NCBI RefSeq assembly: GCF_021134715.1
Contig: NC_060025.1
Span: forward strand, 4,340,001 to 4,404,000
DNA from: Daphnia pulex
Lineage: Eukaryota > Arthropoda > Branchiopoda > Diplostraca > Daphniidae
Direction of reading: 5' to 3'
Length of the DNA: 64,000 nt
Every line of letters starts with the position of its first letter. Positions within the stretch are counted from its first letter, which is position 1. The notes under the pieces are model-generated. The model made no database searches. It saw only the letters and a list, made by a program, of their open reading frames with translations, and was not told the DNA's origin. Of the stretch, positions 19,033 to 31,474 are shown in pieces. Position numbers and translations under genes: made by a program.

Positions 19033-21170
19033 TAATTAGATATAGTGAATGAATGATGCCTTGCGTTCAGTAGCCACGTCAGCTGCACCTTGATCCATAT
19101 GAGCCGCTTCTTGACGTCGTAAGGTATGGGCGAGAAAAGGGGCATCTGATCGACAGTGATCTTATCTTTGCCGTCAAAGAAACTCATCGAGAAGTCGTGC
19201 TTGTCCAGGAGAACGTCGATGACGCCCTGACTGTGCACGATAATGTCGACAGTGTTCCACGGCGGCGGATTCAATTCCATTTAGAGCAGCAGGCAATAAT
19301 AAAGGGCGAAAGAGGTGGGATCCCGTTTCAGGACTTAGCCGCTTCCGTGCTGTTAGTGGCAGCTCCCGGCAGCTCCAAGGAGTTTGATCATCTGGAAGAC
19401 TTGTAGCACGGTTGAACCGGGAACCGGAAAATGCCTATGATGCTTCAGAATGCCAAAAAAACGATAATTCATTTGAATTTCATCCACAATTGGCATTCAT
19501 TTTGGCCTTTTAATACAAGTTTACATTACCTATCTCGTTTCAGGGCCGGATAAATACGGATAAATAGCTCGCCAACCGTCCATTCCGGGTTTAGCAGCCA
19601 AGTATTCCATATTCTCGCCTCTCTCGGCCACCCGACACCAAGTAGGCAATTTACTCCGCATGAGGGCCACACCGGCGGCACGCTCAACTAACCAAAGAAA
19701 GTGTGACAGTTAAACGCAGAGCTGGTTGGTTGTTTTTATGCCGATGGACAAAGACAAAAGAGAGATTAAGAGTCATATTTATTTCGTCAAGCTGGAGGAA
19801 TCATTGACTGGCCCAATAGGACAGGCAAAAATACGCCTGGCACAGGAGCTTAATCCACTGGTTGGGGGTTGCATGCTATTGAAAGAGCACCTGGAACTTT
19901 GGAGCGTAAGTCAACAAATCAATCAATCACCGGTGCCATACGTGCTTGGATAGCGCTAGATTTTTATCGATTTTTATAATTAGCCTATTAGATTTTTTGT
20001 TCAACGCGACAAGCGAGCCACCTAAAACCGCCTAAAACAAACAATTAAATTGTGCTTGATGCGCTAGGTTCCATTTAGCGCAATTCGTTTTATCTTATGA
20101 TTTCCGGAACGCGCAAGCACGCGCGCATATACGTAATGCCCATCGCGTAAGGAATCCGGCAGCTGGATCCATTTATTGTGAAAAAAATTCGGATAGACCG
20201 TAAAAACAATTTTGTCATGACATACAGTACTAAACTCCTAATCCTAAGCTCCCTTGTAAAATAAAAACGAAAAAACCATGCTGCTAACTACAAAATCATG
20301 TATGTAAAACTGAACGCTAGATGGCTACGTATTTAAAAAAGTCACTACATACGATGCCAGATATTCGATTTTTAACATTTGGTACTTGCGTCGTTTGGAA
20401 ATTAAGTCGTCGGGACATAAGTCGTTTGGAAATTAAGTCGTCGGGACATAAGAGCATTGGATCTTATAACCACAATTACCGGAATTTAAAGCAATCGGGT
20501 ACATTTACTTTCGGTACGCATGTCGTTGGAATAATTCGACAATGGGACCTATGTCTATTTATGACAATTTGGAACCAGTGACGCATTTAACCTAACGCCA
20601 CTGGGACTGGGACTTGCGTCCTGCTCCGTAGGAAATGCAGAAGCATAGACAAAGACCACTGGTTGATGCTGTCCATAAGAAAATTAACATGGCCAACTGT
20701 CGCCAGAATTCTTGCTACCCTTCCTCCGATTTTCCCGATTTTGTTTTGCTTGTCCTGCCCTCTAGTGTACGTTTTATTCTCTACACTCTGCTTACATCTA
20801 TTCCATTGCAATCATTCAATTGATTTCTCTGCTTTTGCAATTGGCAAACGTCAAAATTTAATACAAAATGACTTTTAAGTAAAAATTTGGATGAAAAAAT
20901 TACCTAGAACTTTTAAACGCCAGCAAAGAATTTTACCAAGACAGAAGGAAAACAACTTTCGTCTGCAACACCCTTGCTAGCCACGGTGCAGTACAGCAGT
21001 TTATCCGCTAGGGGCAGGACAAGCAAAACAGAAACTCGGGGTCAGTAGGGACAAGTAGGGATAGGGCTAAAAGGATAGGACATGCGAAACCAGTCTTCTT
21101 TATCTATGGCAGAAGAGTCCCGTCCTTAATTAAAGTAGTCCATGCTGTTTAGTAACACCCCAAATAACAC
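19033..21170. other. Region without a supported gene upstream of METTL17
   Basis: An open frame on the minus strand (19,029-19,280) has a protein-like composition (VDIIVHSQGVIDVLLDKHDF) and may be an exon relic, but I cannot name it. A plus-strand frame at 19,726-19,953 is similar in quality. A 31-bp tandem repeat lies at 20,390-20,451. No complete gene is seen. Confidence 0.3.
20390..20451 (+). repeat. Two-copy 31-bp tandem repeat
   Basis: Identical 31-bp units start GTCGTTTGGAAATTAAGTCG at 20,390 and 20,421. Confidence 0.9.
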
Positions 21171-21206
21171 GTGTGTCGTCTGTCTGTATTTTCTTTAAAA
21201 ATCAAA

Positions 21207-23127
21207 ATGTTTTCTCCAAGATATTTACACATGCAAAGTCGTATATATGTATCAAGTAAGAATTTCAACAGTTCATTTAGTACGTCTTCACGTCCTATCG
21301 CCAAATTTGACGTGTCTAATGGCAAAGATTCAGACAGTCAAACGTCAGAACTTAATCCGAAAGGAAAGCATCTTGGAGTTTTCAGTCATAGTACTGTGAA
21401 ATTGCCCGAACAGTTGAAAAAAGCAGTTGATAAAATTCTTAGTAGTTGCACAGATACAAACTTATCTCAGAATGCCGAAATTTTGAAAAATCATTTAATC
21501 TTCAAGAAACCCCCATTAACTGAGACTAAACTTCAAGAAATAAAAGTTAGATTCACTGAAAAGTTGTCTGCAGCTCACCCATCCCCAGGTAAATTCACTA
21601 AACTTCCCTTGATTTGATTGAATTGTAAACACCATTCCATGTTGAAATTTAGATAACTCGTTTTTAAGTGCTGAAGACGAAAAGAAAATACAAAATACTT
21701 TAAAAAGTAAAATACAAAAGGTTGTAAGCCAAAATACCTACAGATGGAAACCAGTGATTTACAACGAAGCAGTTGCTTTGACTTATCTGGTGGCACGAAT
21801 AGCCCCAGAATATGCAACATTATACCAAATATTTCAGGAAATATGCAGCCGAGACCAAAATTTCCAACCACAAACTCTGTTTGATTTTGGGTCTGGAATT
21901 GGCTCAGCACTATGGTAGATATAAAGCTATTAGTTCATTGATGGTCCCCGTCACTGTGTGTTGCACTATTATTTTATTTTATTTTATATTTTAGGTCAGC
22001 CAAGTCATGTTGGGGTGATAAGAAATTTAAAGAAGTCTTCTGTGTTGATTCTTCTGTTGACATGAATAACCTAGCCCTTGCCCTCATTCAAGGAGGGGTT
22101 TGGCCTAATAAAGCATCAGATTTTAACCCAATAGATTTGGATGAGAAAGAATTTTCATCTACCATTAAAGGCCTTTATTTCCGACAGTTCATGCCTGCAT
22201 CCTCTGCTGTAAGTATTCCTTTCATGGGATGATTTTGTAAAATTAATCTCTGTTCAATTTTAGGTGAAATATGATCTTGTTGTTTGTGCCCATTCGCTTT
22301 TGGAACTCCCTTCAGCAGAGTTACGTTTACAGATAGCATTGTCGTTATGGCGTAAATCACAAGGTTATTTGGTATTTGTAGAGCATGGAAGTCGAGCGGC
22401 TTTTGAGGTAAGATAATGCTCATTTATTCGTAATTTTAAGTGTAAATTAAAATAATACAATTGATTATAGGTGATAATGGAAGTTCGCGATTTTTTACTT
22501 AGTTTATCAGAAGGAAATAAGGAATCAAATCTTCAAGGCTATGTTTTTGCACCGGTAAATTGTAACGTTACTGTAACTATTTGTGTTTATTTAAATCTTC
22601 CATCGTTCAATAGTGCCCCAACAAAACACGATGTCCACGGCTAGCTGAAACAACTCCTTGCAACTTTGAAGTTAAATATGAGCCCCTTCAAATAAACCAA
22701 AGAATACAAAAAGAGAGGTATTCTTATTTAGTCTTGAAGAAAGGTAATCTGTAGTGTAACATCCCTGGCGTATTCATTCAATTAACAATTACGTCATTCT
22801 TAGGCCAGCGGCCTGATGAAGACTTGCAATGGCCTAGAGTAGTCCGGCCTGTTCTCGTTCGATCTGGTCATGTAATATGCAGACTATGCACTCAAGAGGG
22901 AAAGCTTGAAGAAATCGTTATTACTCGAGCAAAAAACAGCAAGTAACTAACTTTAAAAACCTCACTACTGAATTCAATTTCAGTAAGTAAAATCGTAAAT
23001 TTCTATTTTTAGGTTAGAAAATCTAATGGCTCGTCGAACAAAATGGGGTGATTTGTTACCTGTTCAACTGTCTCGTCCTGATACAACAGAATTAGAGTGT
23101 ACATTGGAAGACGAAAAAAACCTTTAA
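21207..23127 (+). CDS. METTL17: Methyltransferase-like protein 17, mitochondrial (METTL17/Rsm22 family)
   Basis: METTL17 is a SAM-methyltransferase-fold protein needed for assembly of the mitochondrial small ribosomal subunit. The exons I place are 21,207-21,588, 21,653-21,914, 21,995-22,208, 22,264-22,407, 22,471-22,554, 22,614-22,743, 22,804-22,942 and 23,013-23,127; all introns are short GT-AG and the joined frame is open. The N-terminus is rich in S, R and aromatic residues, as in a mitochondrial targeting peptide. The SAM-binding region reads FDFGSGIGSALW, then VFCVDSS; later VVCAHSLLELPS and YLVFVEHGS follow the family order. The cysteines CPNKTRCP and CRLC fit the iron-sulfur-binding Rsm22 signature. 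The ATG at 21,207 was preferred as the first in frame; the frame is open to 21,171 without another ATG. It ends 55 bp from the end of GAR1. Confidence 0.9.
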
Positions 23128-23182
23128 AATTAATGGTTTATTGGTGACTTGGTGAGTCATGAAACAAAGAAAAGATTGATTG

Positions 23183-24001
23183 CTACTTCTGAAATTTATA
23201 TCCAAATCCGCCACTTCCACCTCGTCCTCCAAATCCTCCCCCACCTCCTCGTCCTCCAAATCCTCCTCTTCCACGGTCACCTCCGCCCCTGCCACCAAAT
23301 CCTCCTCTTCCTCCGCGATCTCCACCTCCACGACCAAATCCACCACCTCCTCCTCTGCCAAAACCTCCTCTACCACCGGCACCACCTCGACCTCCCCCGC
23401 GTTTGGCTACGCGACCAGCTCCTCCTGGTTGAGGTAAAAATCGGCCCAATGGCAGTAGCTTTGCAGGATCAATGTAAATCTAAACAAAAAAATTTAGATA
23501 AATATAAAAACAAGTCTAGAGTAACAGTATCATATTCTTACCTTTTGATTGGGTGTAAATGATTTAGCTTTAACATCTTCACTAAGTTTCACTGAAACTG
23601 AATACTCTTTAATGGAACCAAAAATTTCATCAACTTTGCCAATCTGCTGCTTGTTTTCCAAATAAATTGGAGCATTGAAGTATGGAATATCGTCAAGTGT
23701 ACATCTGCAGATTAGATCGTCCTGGCAGGGATGAGTAAAATAACCCAATTCTTTCACCTGAAAGTAGATAAACACGAAAATTCAATTTAATAATATCAGA
23801 CTACAAGAGAAATATGAACAATCACTACTCAGTTTGACATCACAGAAGTATGAAGTTTTCTAGTATATGACAAATGACAATGGTTCAAACATTTGTTCGG
23901 TTTAGCATTGCTCACGGTTAGAACTGTTAGTATGAAATAATAATTACAAATTCAGGTGGGCCAAAGTCTTGAGGACCACGTCCACCGAAACTTCCTCCAC
24001 G
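23183..24001 (-). CDS. GAR1: H/ACA ribonucleoprotein complex subunit 1 (GAR1), first exon not located
   Basis: GAR1 is the core H/ACA snoRNP protein that assists pseudouridylation of rRNA and snRNA in the nucleolus. The minus-strand exons are 23,948-24,001 (RGG-rich, ends PPEF), 23,542-23,757 (starts [11 protein letters not shown]; contains [20 protein letters not shown], the Gar1 beta-barrel core) and 23,183-23,479 ([17 protein letters not shown], then a long RGG/GGFGG tail). Introns are 23,480-23,541 and 23,758-23,947. The 24,001 end is an acceptor (AG at 24,002-24,003), so a start exon encoding the beginning of the N-terminal RGG region must lie upstream; I found no convincing ATG exon, and LTR-like sequence starts a few bases away. 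Either the first exon is remote or this copy is damaged. Confidence 0.85.
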
Positions 24002-24004
24002 CTA

Positions 24005-25427
24005 TGTTGGTTTGTTAATTTTGGGGTAGTACTAGTAAGTACTACTCTGTCCCGATCTACACAACCACAACTGAGGCGGCCAAGTATTAAAAGTGGATGC
24101 TAATCTTAGGATTTCTTAAGGTTTAGTTTGTAATCTGTGTCTAAATACAATACAAGCTGTTCTCACTCTTTGTTTGATTCTTATCCGTGTAACACCACCT
24201 GTCACAGTTGCTGTCCTCGCCTGCGCAAAGCAGACAATTTCACTATCTTTCAGGAGTAATCTTCGAGACAACTCTGATTCAAGACCTGCCGGTCAGAACC
24301 CTTTTTTGCTCGACATCGCTGACGCCTTTTTCATGGCGTCTCAAGTACCCGCAATTTCAACCATGAACTAATCTTCATCATTCGCAAACACAAAAACAAG
24401 CAAACTTAACTGAACTTACAGACTTCAAGAAATTCATCAACCATTTCGCAGTAGGAAACTCATCAACATAACTGCAGCGAAGTTTCCAAAAAAATCTCAT
24501 CAGGTATCCTACTTTATCCTCTCTCTCATTTCATTTCATCCATCATGACAATACTCGAACAGCCAAAGAAATCATGGAATAATTGCAACAAAAAAGGAAT
24601 TTTTCATATCACCAATAAATACACCAGAATTCTCATTTAAAATTTAAAATATTTAATTCTCATTGCATAGCATAAACTTGAACAGATACCTTTTCAAAAT
24701 ATCACACGTATATCTTTTAGTTCAAGCATCCACCCTTTTTTCATACTCCTTATTTGCACTTATATTCACTAATTCAAGTCTAATAAAAAGTCTTTTTCCC
24801 TCTTCTATCGAACATTTTTTTTTAGTAAAAAAGAAAACATCACCTGTAGCGTTCATCATCATCATCATCATCATCTTAACACTTTTTTAATTTCTCCCTT
24901 TTTTACCGATATTGGAGCTGGAGAATTTGAAAATAATCGAGTGATGACCACTGACTTGTTTGTGAAACTCTTATTATGGTGTTGCCATCATCAACTAAAC
25001 TTGTCCTAACGCTTAAACTAAACTTGTCCTTATCGGAATCAGAAAATAAACATGAGACAACCGCTCATGCTATTTGAAAATTTTCCTATATCAACCTATT
25101 GAAGTAGACGAAGACGAAGACTACAAAATTTCGCAATTCACGTAAATCTCGACCACCAAAGGAACGCTATTTTAAACGTAATCCCACATGATGAAAAATA
25201 ATATTGATTAAGAAAGGAAGTTAACGAACGATCCATTTGATTGAAATCTCTAACAGAGACTGAGAAGTCGTTTAGCTGATATAAAGGTGAAACCCGGTCA
25301 TTTGAACAGCTTTCTCAAATCCTCAAGGTTACTACAGTAAAATGGATTTTGAATCTGGCTACCAAAAGGAATTCATCTATTCAACTCATTCAAGATACGG
25401 ATTCGTCTTTTTTAAATAAGGGAGGGA
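24005..25427. other. Possible internal part of a degraded LTR element
   Basis: It begins TGTTGGTTTG close to GAR1 exon 2. Near 24,170-24,207 the words CTCACTCT...CCGTGTAACACCACCT match the end of the LTR-like unit at 25,428-25,642. In between is AT-rich sequence without a usable gag or pol frame and a (CAT)n microsatellite at 24,853-24,876. This would fit a large non-coding LTR derivative, but the two putative LTRs share only their ends. Confidence 0.25.
24853..24876 (+). repeat. (CAT)n microsatellite
   Basis: About eight uninterrupted CAT triplets. Confidence 0.9.
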
Positions 25428-25642
25428 TGTTAGTAGACCTTTGATCAACTAGCACGTGATCAACACGTATGTGGATCGTCTGGAAACTTACATCCAGTCT
25501 GTGCCCTCTCAACGTCAGCACCTATTAAATACTTAAGCGCTGAAACTCCACAGGACTGTATTAAATGTTTTTCATTTGTGTCCTAAAATAATATACGATG
25601 TTCTCCTTACTCTGTGTTCGTGTCTTCTTCCGTGTAACACCA
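25428..25642 (+). repeat. LTR-like unit preceded by a polypurine tract
   Basis: AAGGGAGGGA at 25,418-25,427 is followed by TGTTAGTAGACC and, 215 bp later, by CCGTGTAACA, i.e. TG...CA borders after a purine tract as in the 3-prime end of an LTR retrotransposon. TATTAAATAC-type boxes lie inside. No matching complete 5-prime LTR was found. Confidence 0.4.
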
Positions 25643-25719
25643 CCTATTAAAGGATAAAAATCCAAGATTGGTACACTGGTCCATCAAAGTCTTACGATAA
25701 ATAGTCTCTTTTCTTTAGT

Positions 25720-26600
25720 TCAAATCTACATAACCAATGAAACACTTTTTATATTGAGCGTTGGTTTTGATCTTGGGCAGTTAGATAAGCATTTAAAAAT
25801 ACCAATTATTTTTACTATTTTTAACCAGGGAAGTGAAAGCGTAAAAAGAACATTAGAAGATCGCCTGTAAAAGTGTGACGAATATAGAGATTCTGGGCCT
25901 TCAGTGGGGTGATTAAGTCCTTCAGTGTTTGAGTGTGTGGTCAGCCGTGCAGTGCTTTTTTTCAAGTTGAAGCTTATTAATAATTTAGCAGGAAGGATAG
26001 AGAGTTGCAATAGTCAATAGTGGATGCAAAGAAAGTATGGATAAGAATATTCGGCGTTCAAAGATACAGGTGCTTGTGGATAAGGCAGATGAAAAAGAGT
26101 TCAAAATAGGCTCCCTTACAGATGATATTAACCTGCTCCTCAATTAAGAGGTGAGAATAAACATTCAGTACTGGCCCAAATTCAGCTCCACCTACGTGAA
26201 GTTTCAGAGGAGAAAGTTTGTGTGCCCTTCGGATCGACATACATGAAGTCCGTTTTTAGGTTATTTATTTTACAACAATTGTGTGCCATCCAATCACTGA
26301 ACTCCTCAATGCAGTCTAAAAATTCAATGAAAGGGGCTTAACTAAAACACTTGGTCGCCATCTAGCTCAAATTACACTTAGAGCTCCACTGACAAGTGAA
26401 AATCATCGACAAAAAAAAATAGGAATACCAAGTTTTTTTTGCAATCCCGTAGGTTGGTCTAGAGTAGCAAATATAGAGAGGGGTGGGGGCAAGAACAATA
26501 CCCTGGGAAAGACTATACAGTAGAGGACATTTATCAGAAGAAAAATTGAAGACAAAGAAAGTTTAAGAACGATTAGACTAATCGTACTCAAACTTTCGCG
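25720..26600 (-). pseudogene. Non-LTR retrotransposon (LINE) reverse transcriptase fragment
   Basis: On the minus strand, broken frames give in order a SQG-V-L-P-like strand (about 26,480-26,520), a VDDFHLS motif corresponding to the Y/F-x-DD active site (Asp codons at 26,402-26,407), FLDCIEEFSDWMAHN with a KINNLKTDFM-like stretch, then SPLKLHVGG and STARLTTHS. This order is that of CR1/Jockey-type reverse transcriptases. Several stops and frameshifts are present. The endonuclease part and the 3-prime end are missing. Confidence 0.6.
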
Positions 26601-29062
26601 GCAACACTTATCGGATTAGTGTTGCGAAAGTGGTACTATATCGTTTTCGTTTCATTTTTGGATTTTCAAAATAATCCTTTTCCTTTTTTCATTTTAAACA
26701 AGCTATCCGTGACTCAACCTTTTCAAAATACCCCCTTTTTTCCCGAGGTACTTTTTGGATCGTAATCTGGAAAGGGACTTAAAAAATCCCGTCTTTTCGG
26801 CTGAATGTTTCGCGAACAAATGTTTGAATCCAGTTATTTGCAAGTGTTTTCGTACTGGTAATACTATCACCCTGAGCCCGAGTAGAACTAGAATTTGGTT
26901 CTTTCAACATGTCGTCGTCATTTGGTGAACCTTCTACTGTCCCTTATGTTTGTAGAGGGTGGGATCCAGACTTCATTAAATTAAGAACAGACGTGATTTT
27001 TTCTTGAACGACTAAAATTTTTAAATTGAAATGCATTGCAATTTACTAATTAATCCATAATGCTAATTAAATTATTTTGAATAATTTGTTGGTGTTCAGG
27101 CCTTCAGGGATAATAAAAATTTAAAATTTGGGTCAAGCGCTGTAACTAAAAAAATTTGAAAAGGTGTAAAAAGAATGAAGAGAAAAAATCAATTTAAATT
27201 AACAAATCTTCTAAGTAAAAGTCTGTTATTTTCTTTAGGGCATTACTAATAGGCAGTATGCAAAAGATCAGTATCTTACTTCAATCAAATGAAGTTTAAG
27301 CTCCTCAACGAATGGAATTAAAGAGAAAAAAGTCGGCGTGAGATCCGCACTGACAAGCTGTGAGTAAGACATGCGCGAAGGGTTCCAGTAGCTTTTCAAT
27401 TTGTGAGATAAGGTTCCGCTAAAAATCCGAAAGACGTGCAATCGCAATTCAGTTCTTCGCAAACTACTTTATATAGAACAGCAATTATTTTATGCTAAAT
27501 CAAAAGTAATCTTTGATCCAACATTAATTTTCCCACAGCATTTAACTCGTGACAAATATTTGGCATCCGCTTCATCATAAATACAGCTCAAAGCTGAAGA
27601 ATCCCAAGTGATGTTCACAGGGGGTGAAATTAAGAAAATGTATTCTGATTTCAGGATTGCATTTAGTTTGAGGAAGAATCTACCAGATAAAAGAAATAAT
27701 ATAAATAACACAGAATTTGTAAATAACAAAGAATCTTACGAATCCATGAACAAATCAAATTTAGACAAAAATGCTTCTTTACAGCCAATTTGTTGGTTTG
27801 GATTCTAAAAAACGTCTACTATTTTTGCAAGGTAAAAACATCCCTTTGTTGTAATGTTCACATTAAAAGGGGAATGTTACTTGCTTGCTTCACTTAGAAG
27901 AAAAATACCAAGTTTACTTCCCAGACTGCACCTTCTTACGCCACTAGTTTTGTTATTCATAAACAATATAGCAAATTTAACAGGTGTTATTGACTTCTTT
28001 AAAATCTTTCCTTAGTGCATAGCTTTTGCTTTAATTTTTGCGAACTTGTGTTCTTAATATAAATTTTCAGTAATAAGCGCAAAAAATGGCAAAAGTAGTT
28101 TAATATTAAAAGTTTGCATTCTCGCAAGATCGACACGAAACCGCTTGCGTTCTTCTCGCAGGATTGGCAGAATTTTTCTTCAAACTTTTTCACCCAAAAG
28201 CAAACCCATCCACTGTCTGATAGATGTCTCTCTTCTCTCGATTTGGAAAACGGACCATACTCACCCCTTCAATTTTCTCTTCATGCGCCTAATTTTTTAA
28301 AAAAGGGTTGCATTGGGTCGCGTCAAAAGTAGAAAAATTAGAGTGGTTAGTTTTGTGTTAAAGTGGAGCAACAGCATTCACAGGTCGACACAGTAGCTGC
28401 AGTAACAATCAATATGAATTATTGAATCTTGATTAAATAAAAACTTTCAAAATCTTTATTATTTGTGTTTTCCCTTTCATGAATTTCAGTTTTAGTTCAC
28501 GTCAAGAAACAACGAAGGATCATAAACTGATTAATTTCTCACAGCATCGGAAACAACAAGTAGGAAATGATGACGGGGTAAGTTTAATTACAGTTCCCAC
28601 CAAGCTATTAAGAACACCCCCCTCGTTTTGCGTGCTTCCTTATGGCGCTACGTGTCTACGTGTTGATAGTTGTATTCACTATAAAAATTTTTGAAGCAAA
28701 ATCCCTATATTCAAAGGACTAACAAATTGATACAATATCATACCGAACTCGCAAAACATCAGAAAAACAGTTTTCTGGCTCAATTATCTGAGTGAAAATC
28801 AAAACTAACTTTGTTTTACCACGTCAATCACTAATTAAACTGATGTGACCACCTTCACATTTTATTTTTCATTGTATCGGTATGAAAAGGCAGGGTTTGA
28901 AATGAAATTTTTACCACGGGCATTTGTCCCAAAAATTGTTAGTACAATATTTAATCAACCGTGGAATGCCACCTAACAAGCTTACGAACCCGAACCGTGC
29001 GAATTTCTTTATACAATTTCAATTTATTTTGCTGCATGTAACAAGATTAATTATGATAAATT
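26601..29062. other. No supported gene
   Basis: AT-rich sequence. A minus-strand frame at 27,490-27,729 begins with a hydrophobic segment followed by SPPVNITWDSSALSC, but it lacks an ATG and I cannot assign it. Another minus frame at 27,268-27,462 is equally uncertain. These could be exons of an unrecognised gene. Confidence 0.25.
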
Positions 29063-29689
29063 TCAACAGTGCGTTCGGTCGAGATCCATGAGTGTAATAA
29101 TGGCGGGCTTTCTTCTATGCATGTGAATGCCCCATTTGCTCCTGAGATCGCTAGGTAGCTTATCGATGACTAACTCTAGAGCTGGACCAGAGCAGATGTG
29201 AGACCCTTCTACGTCTTGAAGTCCAGATGTGACGTCATGTACCTGGGCAGCTAAATCGCGCAGTGCCTGGCCGTCGAAGACCCTGCAGTTTCTAATGCGT
29301 TGTAGTCTGTGCAGGTAGGCTCGCTCAATTAGGTACGATTCTCCGTATCTCCTGTGCAGCTCTTCGAAGACTCTGTCGTAGCTGTTTGCGTTTCTCAGCA
29401 TCGCCTCGAATCCTTGCCGAACGTCCGGTGTCAGCATATTCCTTAGTGCTACAATTCGCTGGGCATTAGATGGCAAAACTTCGTGAACGAGCTCTTTAAA
29501 GGATCTTGAAAAGGAGTGCCACGCTCTCGGATCCCCGTTATAGGGCGTTATTTCGATCTTCGGTAGCATAGCTGACAACCAGTTGAACTCTCCACTGCCG
29601 GAATTATATACTGATCGTGGTGGTGGATTCCGAAGGCTGGTCTCGAGAAGGTTGTCGGACGGCGTAGAGTTTGCATTATGACCAATCAT
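29063..29689 (-). pseudogene. BEL/Pao retrotransposon gag fragment (DUF1759 type)
   Basis: A single 208-aa frame from an ATG at 29,689 encodes LPKIEITPYNGDPRAWHSF, then FKELVHEVLPSN, then AFVALRNML-like and VFEELHRRYG segments, the signature of the DUF1759 gag region of BEL/Pao elements (usually upstream of the A17 peptidase and RT). The frame ends after DLRSKWGIH and no protease, RT or integrase follows. No LTRs were found next to it, so it is a truncated remnant. Confidence 0.75.
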
Positions 29690-29773
29690 ATTCTTAGGAG
29701 TCTCTAAAGACGATTCGAGGGCTCTGTCGATTAATTTCGTTCTTTAGTTAAGCTCGCTGATCATCTTATTTGG

Positions 29774-29858
29774 CCCGAGGGAAGAAAAGGGAAAAGAAGA
29801 AAGTATGGGCCCCCTTTTTTCATACTTTCATTTTCTTCTTTTTCTTCCCTCGGGCAGA
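29774..29858. repeat. Palindromic GCCCGAGGGAAGAAAAGGG foldback core
   Basis: A purine-rich arm is followed by its inverse, with a CCCCCTTTTTT centre. The same outer words (CCCGAGGGAAGAAAAGGG) form the centre of the MITE at 35,726-36,084, so this is a relic of that family without its terminal TAGACC ends. Confidence 0.6.
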
Positions 29859-31078
29859 TTCTCTGTGGATTCGGTCGCGAAAACAGTAAACAACAGGGGA
29901 AACATTTAAATTTAACAGATTTTTTTTTAAATACGTAACAGCAATTTTTACTAAAATAAAGCTCGTTCAATTATCTTTCCCATTAAATTATTCCAAGTTG
30001 TCTTCTGTTAACTGGAAACGTTTTACGAATATTTTTTCGGACCCTTTTTTGTTCCCTATGCGAATCACTCAAGAGAAACACGAACAAGGTGGAAACATGG
30101 CGGATTCCCCAGGAGTGCGTTCACAAACCAGGGGGTACGCGTACACGCCCCTATTGTAGTCATTTAAATTCAATTCAGCTGAATTTTAGGTTACTTGTAT
30201 TTTACCCATATTAAATTCAGCAAAACCCATTTATGCGCGAATTAATTTTACTTCAGCTGAAAAAGGGTACCCTTTGGTTTAATCAGATGTTCCTCCAAGA
30301 TGATTGGCAAATTACCAATGATCCTCTCATGTAACGTTAGGAGTAAGACGGTATCCAGTGATTTCGGCACTTAAGAGCGTCCCCCTCCCCCAAAAAAAAT
30401 ATTGTTGATTCGGCACCAAAAGTAACTGTATCGACACCAAAAGTAACCGTTTCGGCACTAAAATCATCCGGTTCGGCACTTTAATAAATTAATGTGTGAT
30501 TGTAAAATATTATAGTAAGTAACGGGTCTACTTAACATCCCCGTTGTTGTAGAAGAAAACAGTTTGTTGCCTACTCCGGATGACGGACCACGTTCAACGA
30601 TGTTCAACAACGAAGACGTAAGCGAAAGCGATTAATTGTGGTGTGTCATTGAAGCAGAAGAGGTCGCAGAAGAAGAAGTTCTAAACCAAACTGGACATAG
30701 TGACGAATGGTGTTTTTCTGACCAAAAAGAAGACGATCAAGAAAAAAAAAAAAGAAGAAGACGAACGAGCTGCGCGGAGCAAACTTAATCGGAAGTCAGC
30801 ATCTACTTCGTCCGATTCCACTTGCAGAAGCAGTTATCGACAATCGGCCGACCGACAGGCGTTGTCACGTGACAAAGCGGGTAAGACAGCCCGGAAAGTG
30901 ACGATGATAAAACCAAAAGGGATTTATCTCTTGAAAATGAATCTCTTGAAATAGTCTTCATTTTAACGAGACACCAAAGGGGGAGGAAGACAAAAATCTA
31001 AGCGACGAAAGCAAGCATGGCTAAAGCGTTGGAACCTAGCCTAGCAAGCCGGAAATAGGTAATAACAATTGATTTGAT
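29859..31078. other. Unassigned stretch with short degenerate repeats
   Basis: No gene. At 30,358-30,482 the word TTCGGCACCAAAAGTAAC recurs about every 25 bp with substitutions. A run of A/GAA lies near 30,730-30,770. Confidence 0.35.
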
Positions 31079-31474
31079 ATGGTTGAATTCTTTGCTTTTT
31101 TCCTTTATACTAATAGGTTGTCATCAATACTTGTAGACCACAAGCACCGTTACAAGTTTGGCCTCAAAGATGGTGCGACTATCTACCGATGTAACAACAG
31201 GAATAACAAGAATAGTTGTAAATGCACCGTATTACACAAAGCTATTAAGTATTATTTTTTAATTGGTGGACCCATAGTTTGTAACACCAAACAGCTCAAA
31301 ACATCACCTGGCTGTTATGAGATCTTTGAAAGAACAAAAAACAATTTTATGAAATTAGCACAGGCATATATAAATATAACCAAGCTAATAAAGCATTTGA
31401 CCCAGTTAACAAATTATCAAACAAATGTTGTGAAAATAAATGTCTATGAATCGAGAAGGAATTGGAAGAGTTGA
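31079..31474 (+). pseudogene. FLYWCH zinc-finger fragment, probably from a Mutator-like transposase
   Basis: The 131-aa frame contains LVDHKHRYKFG, then ATIYRCNNRN, then CKCTV; the pattern of a basic strand, W/Y-RC and paired cysteines fits a FLYWCH-type domain, common at the N-terminus of MULE transposases. The following His and the rest of the transposase are not seen; the tail is low-quality sequence. It is probably a transposon remnant. Confidence 0.4.

Noticed and set aside
23149-23562. Plus-strand Ser/Thr- or His/Leu-rich proteins at the GAR1 3-prime end
   Set aside because: Antisense shadows of the GAR1 RGG tail.
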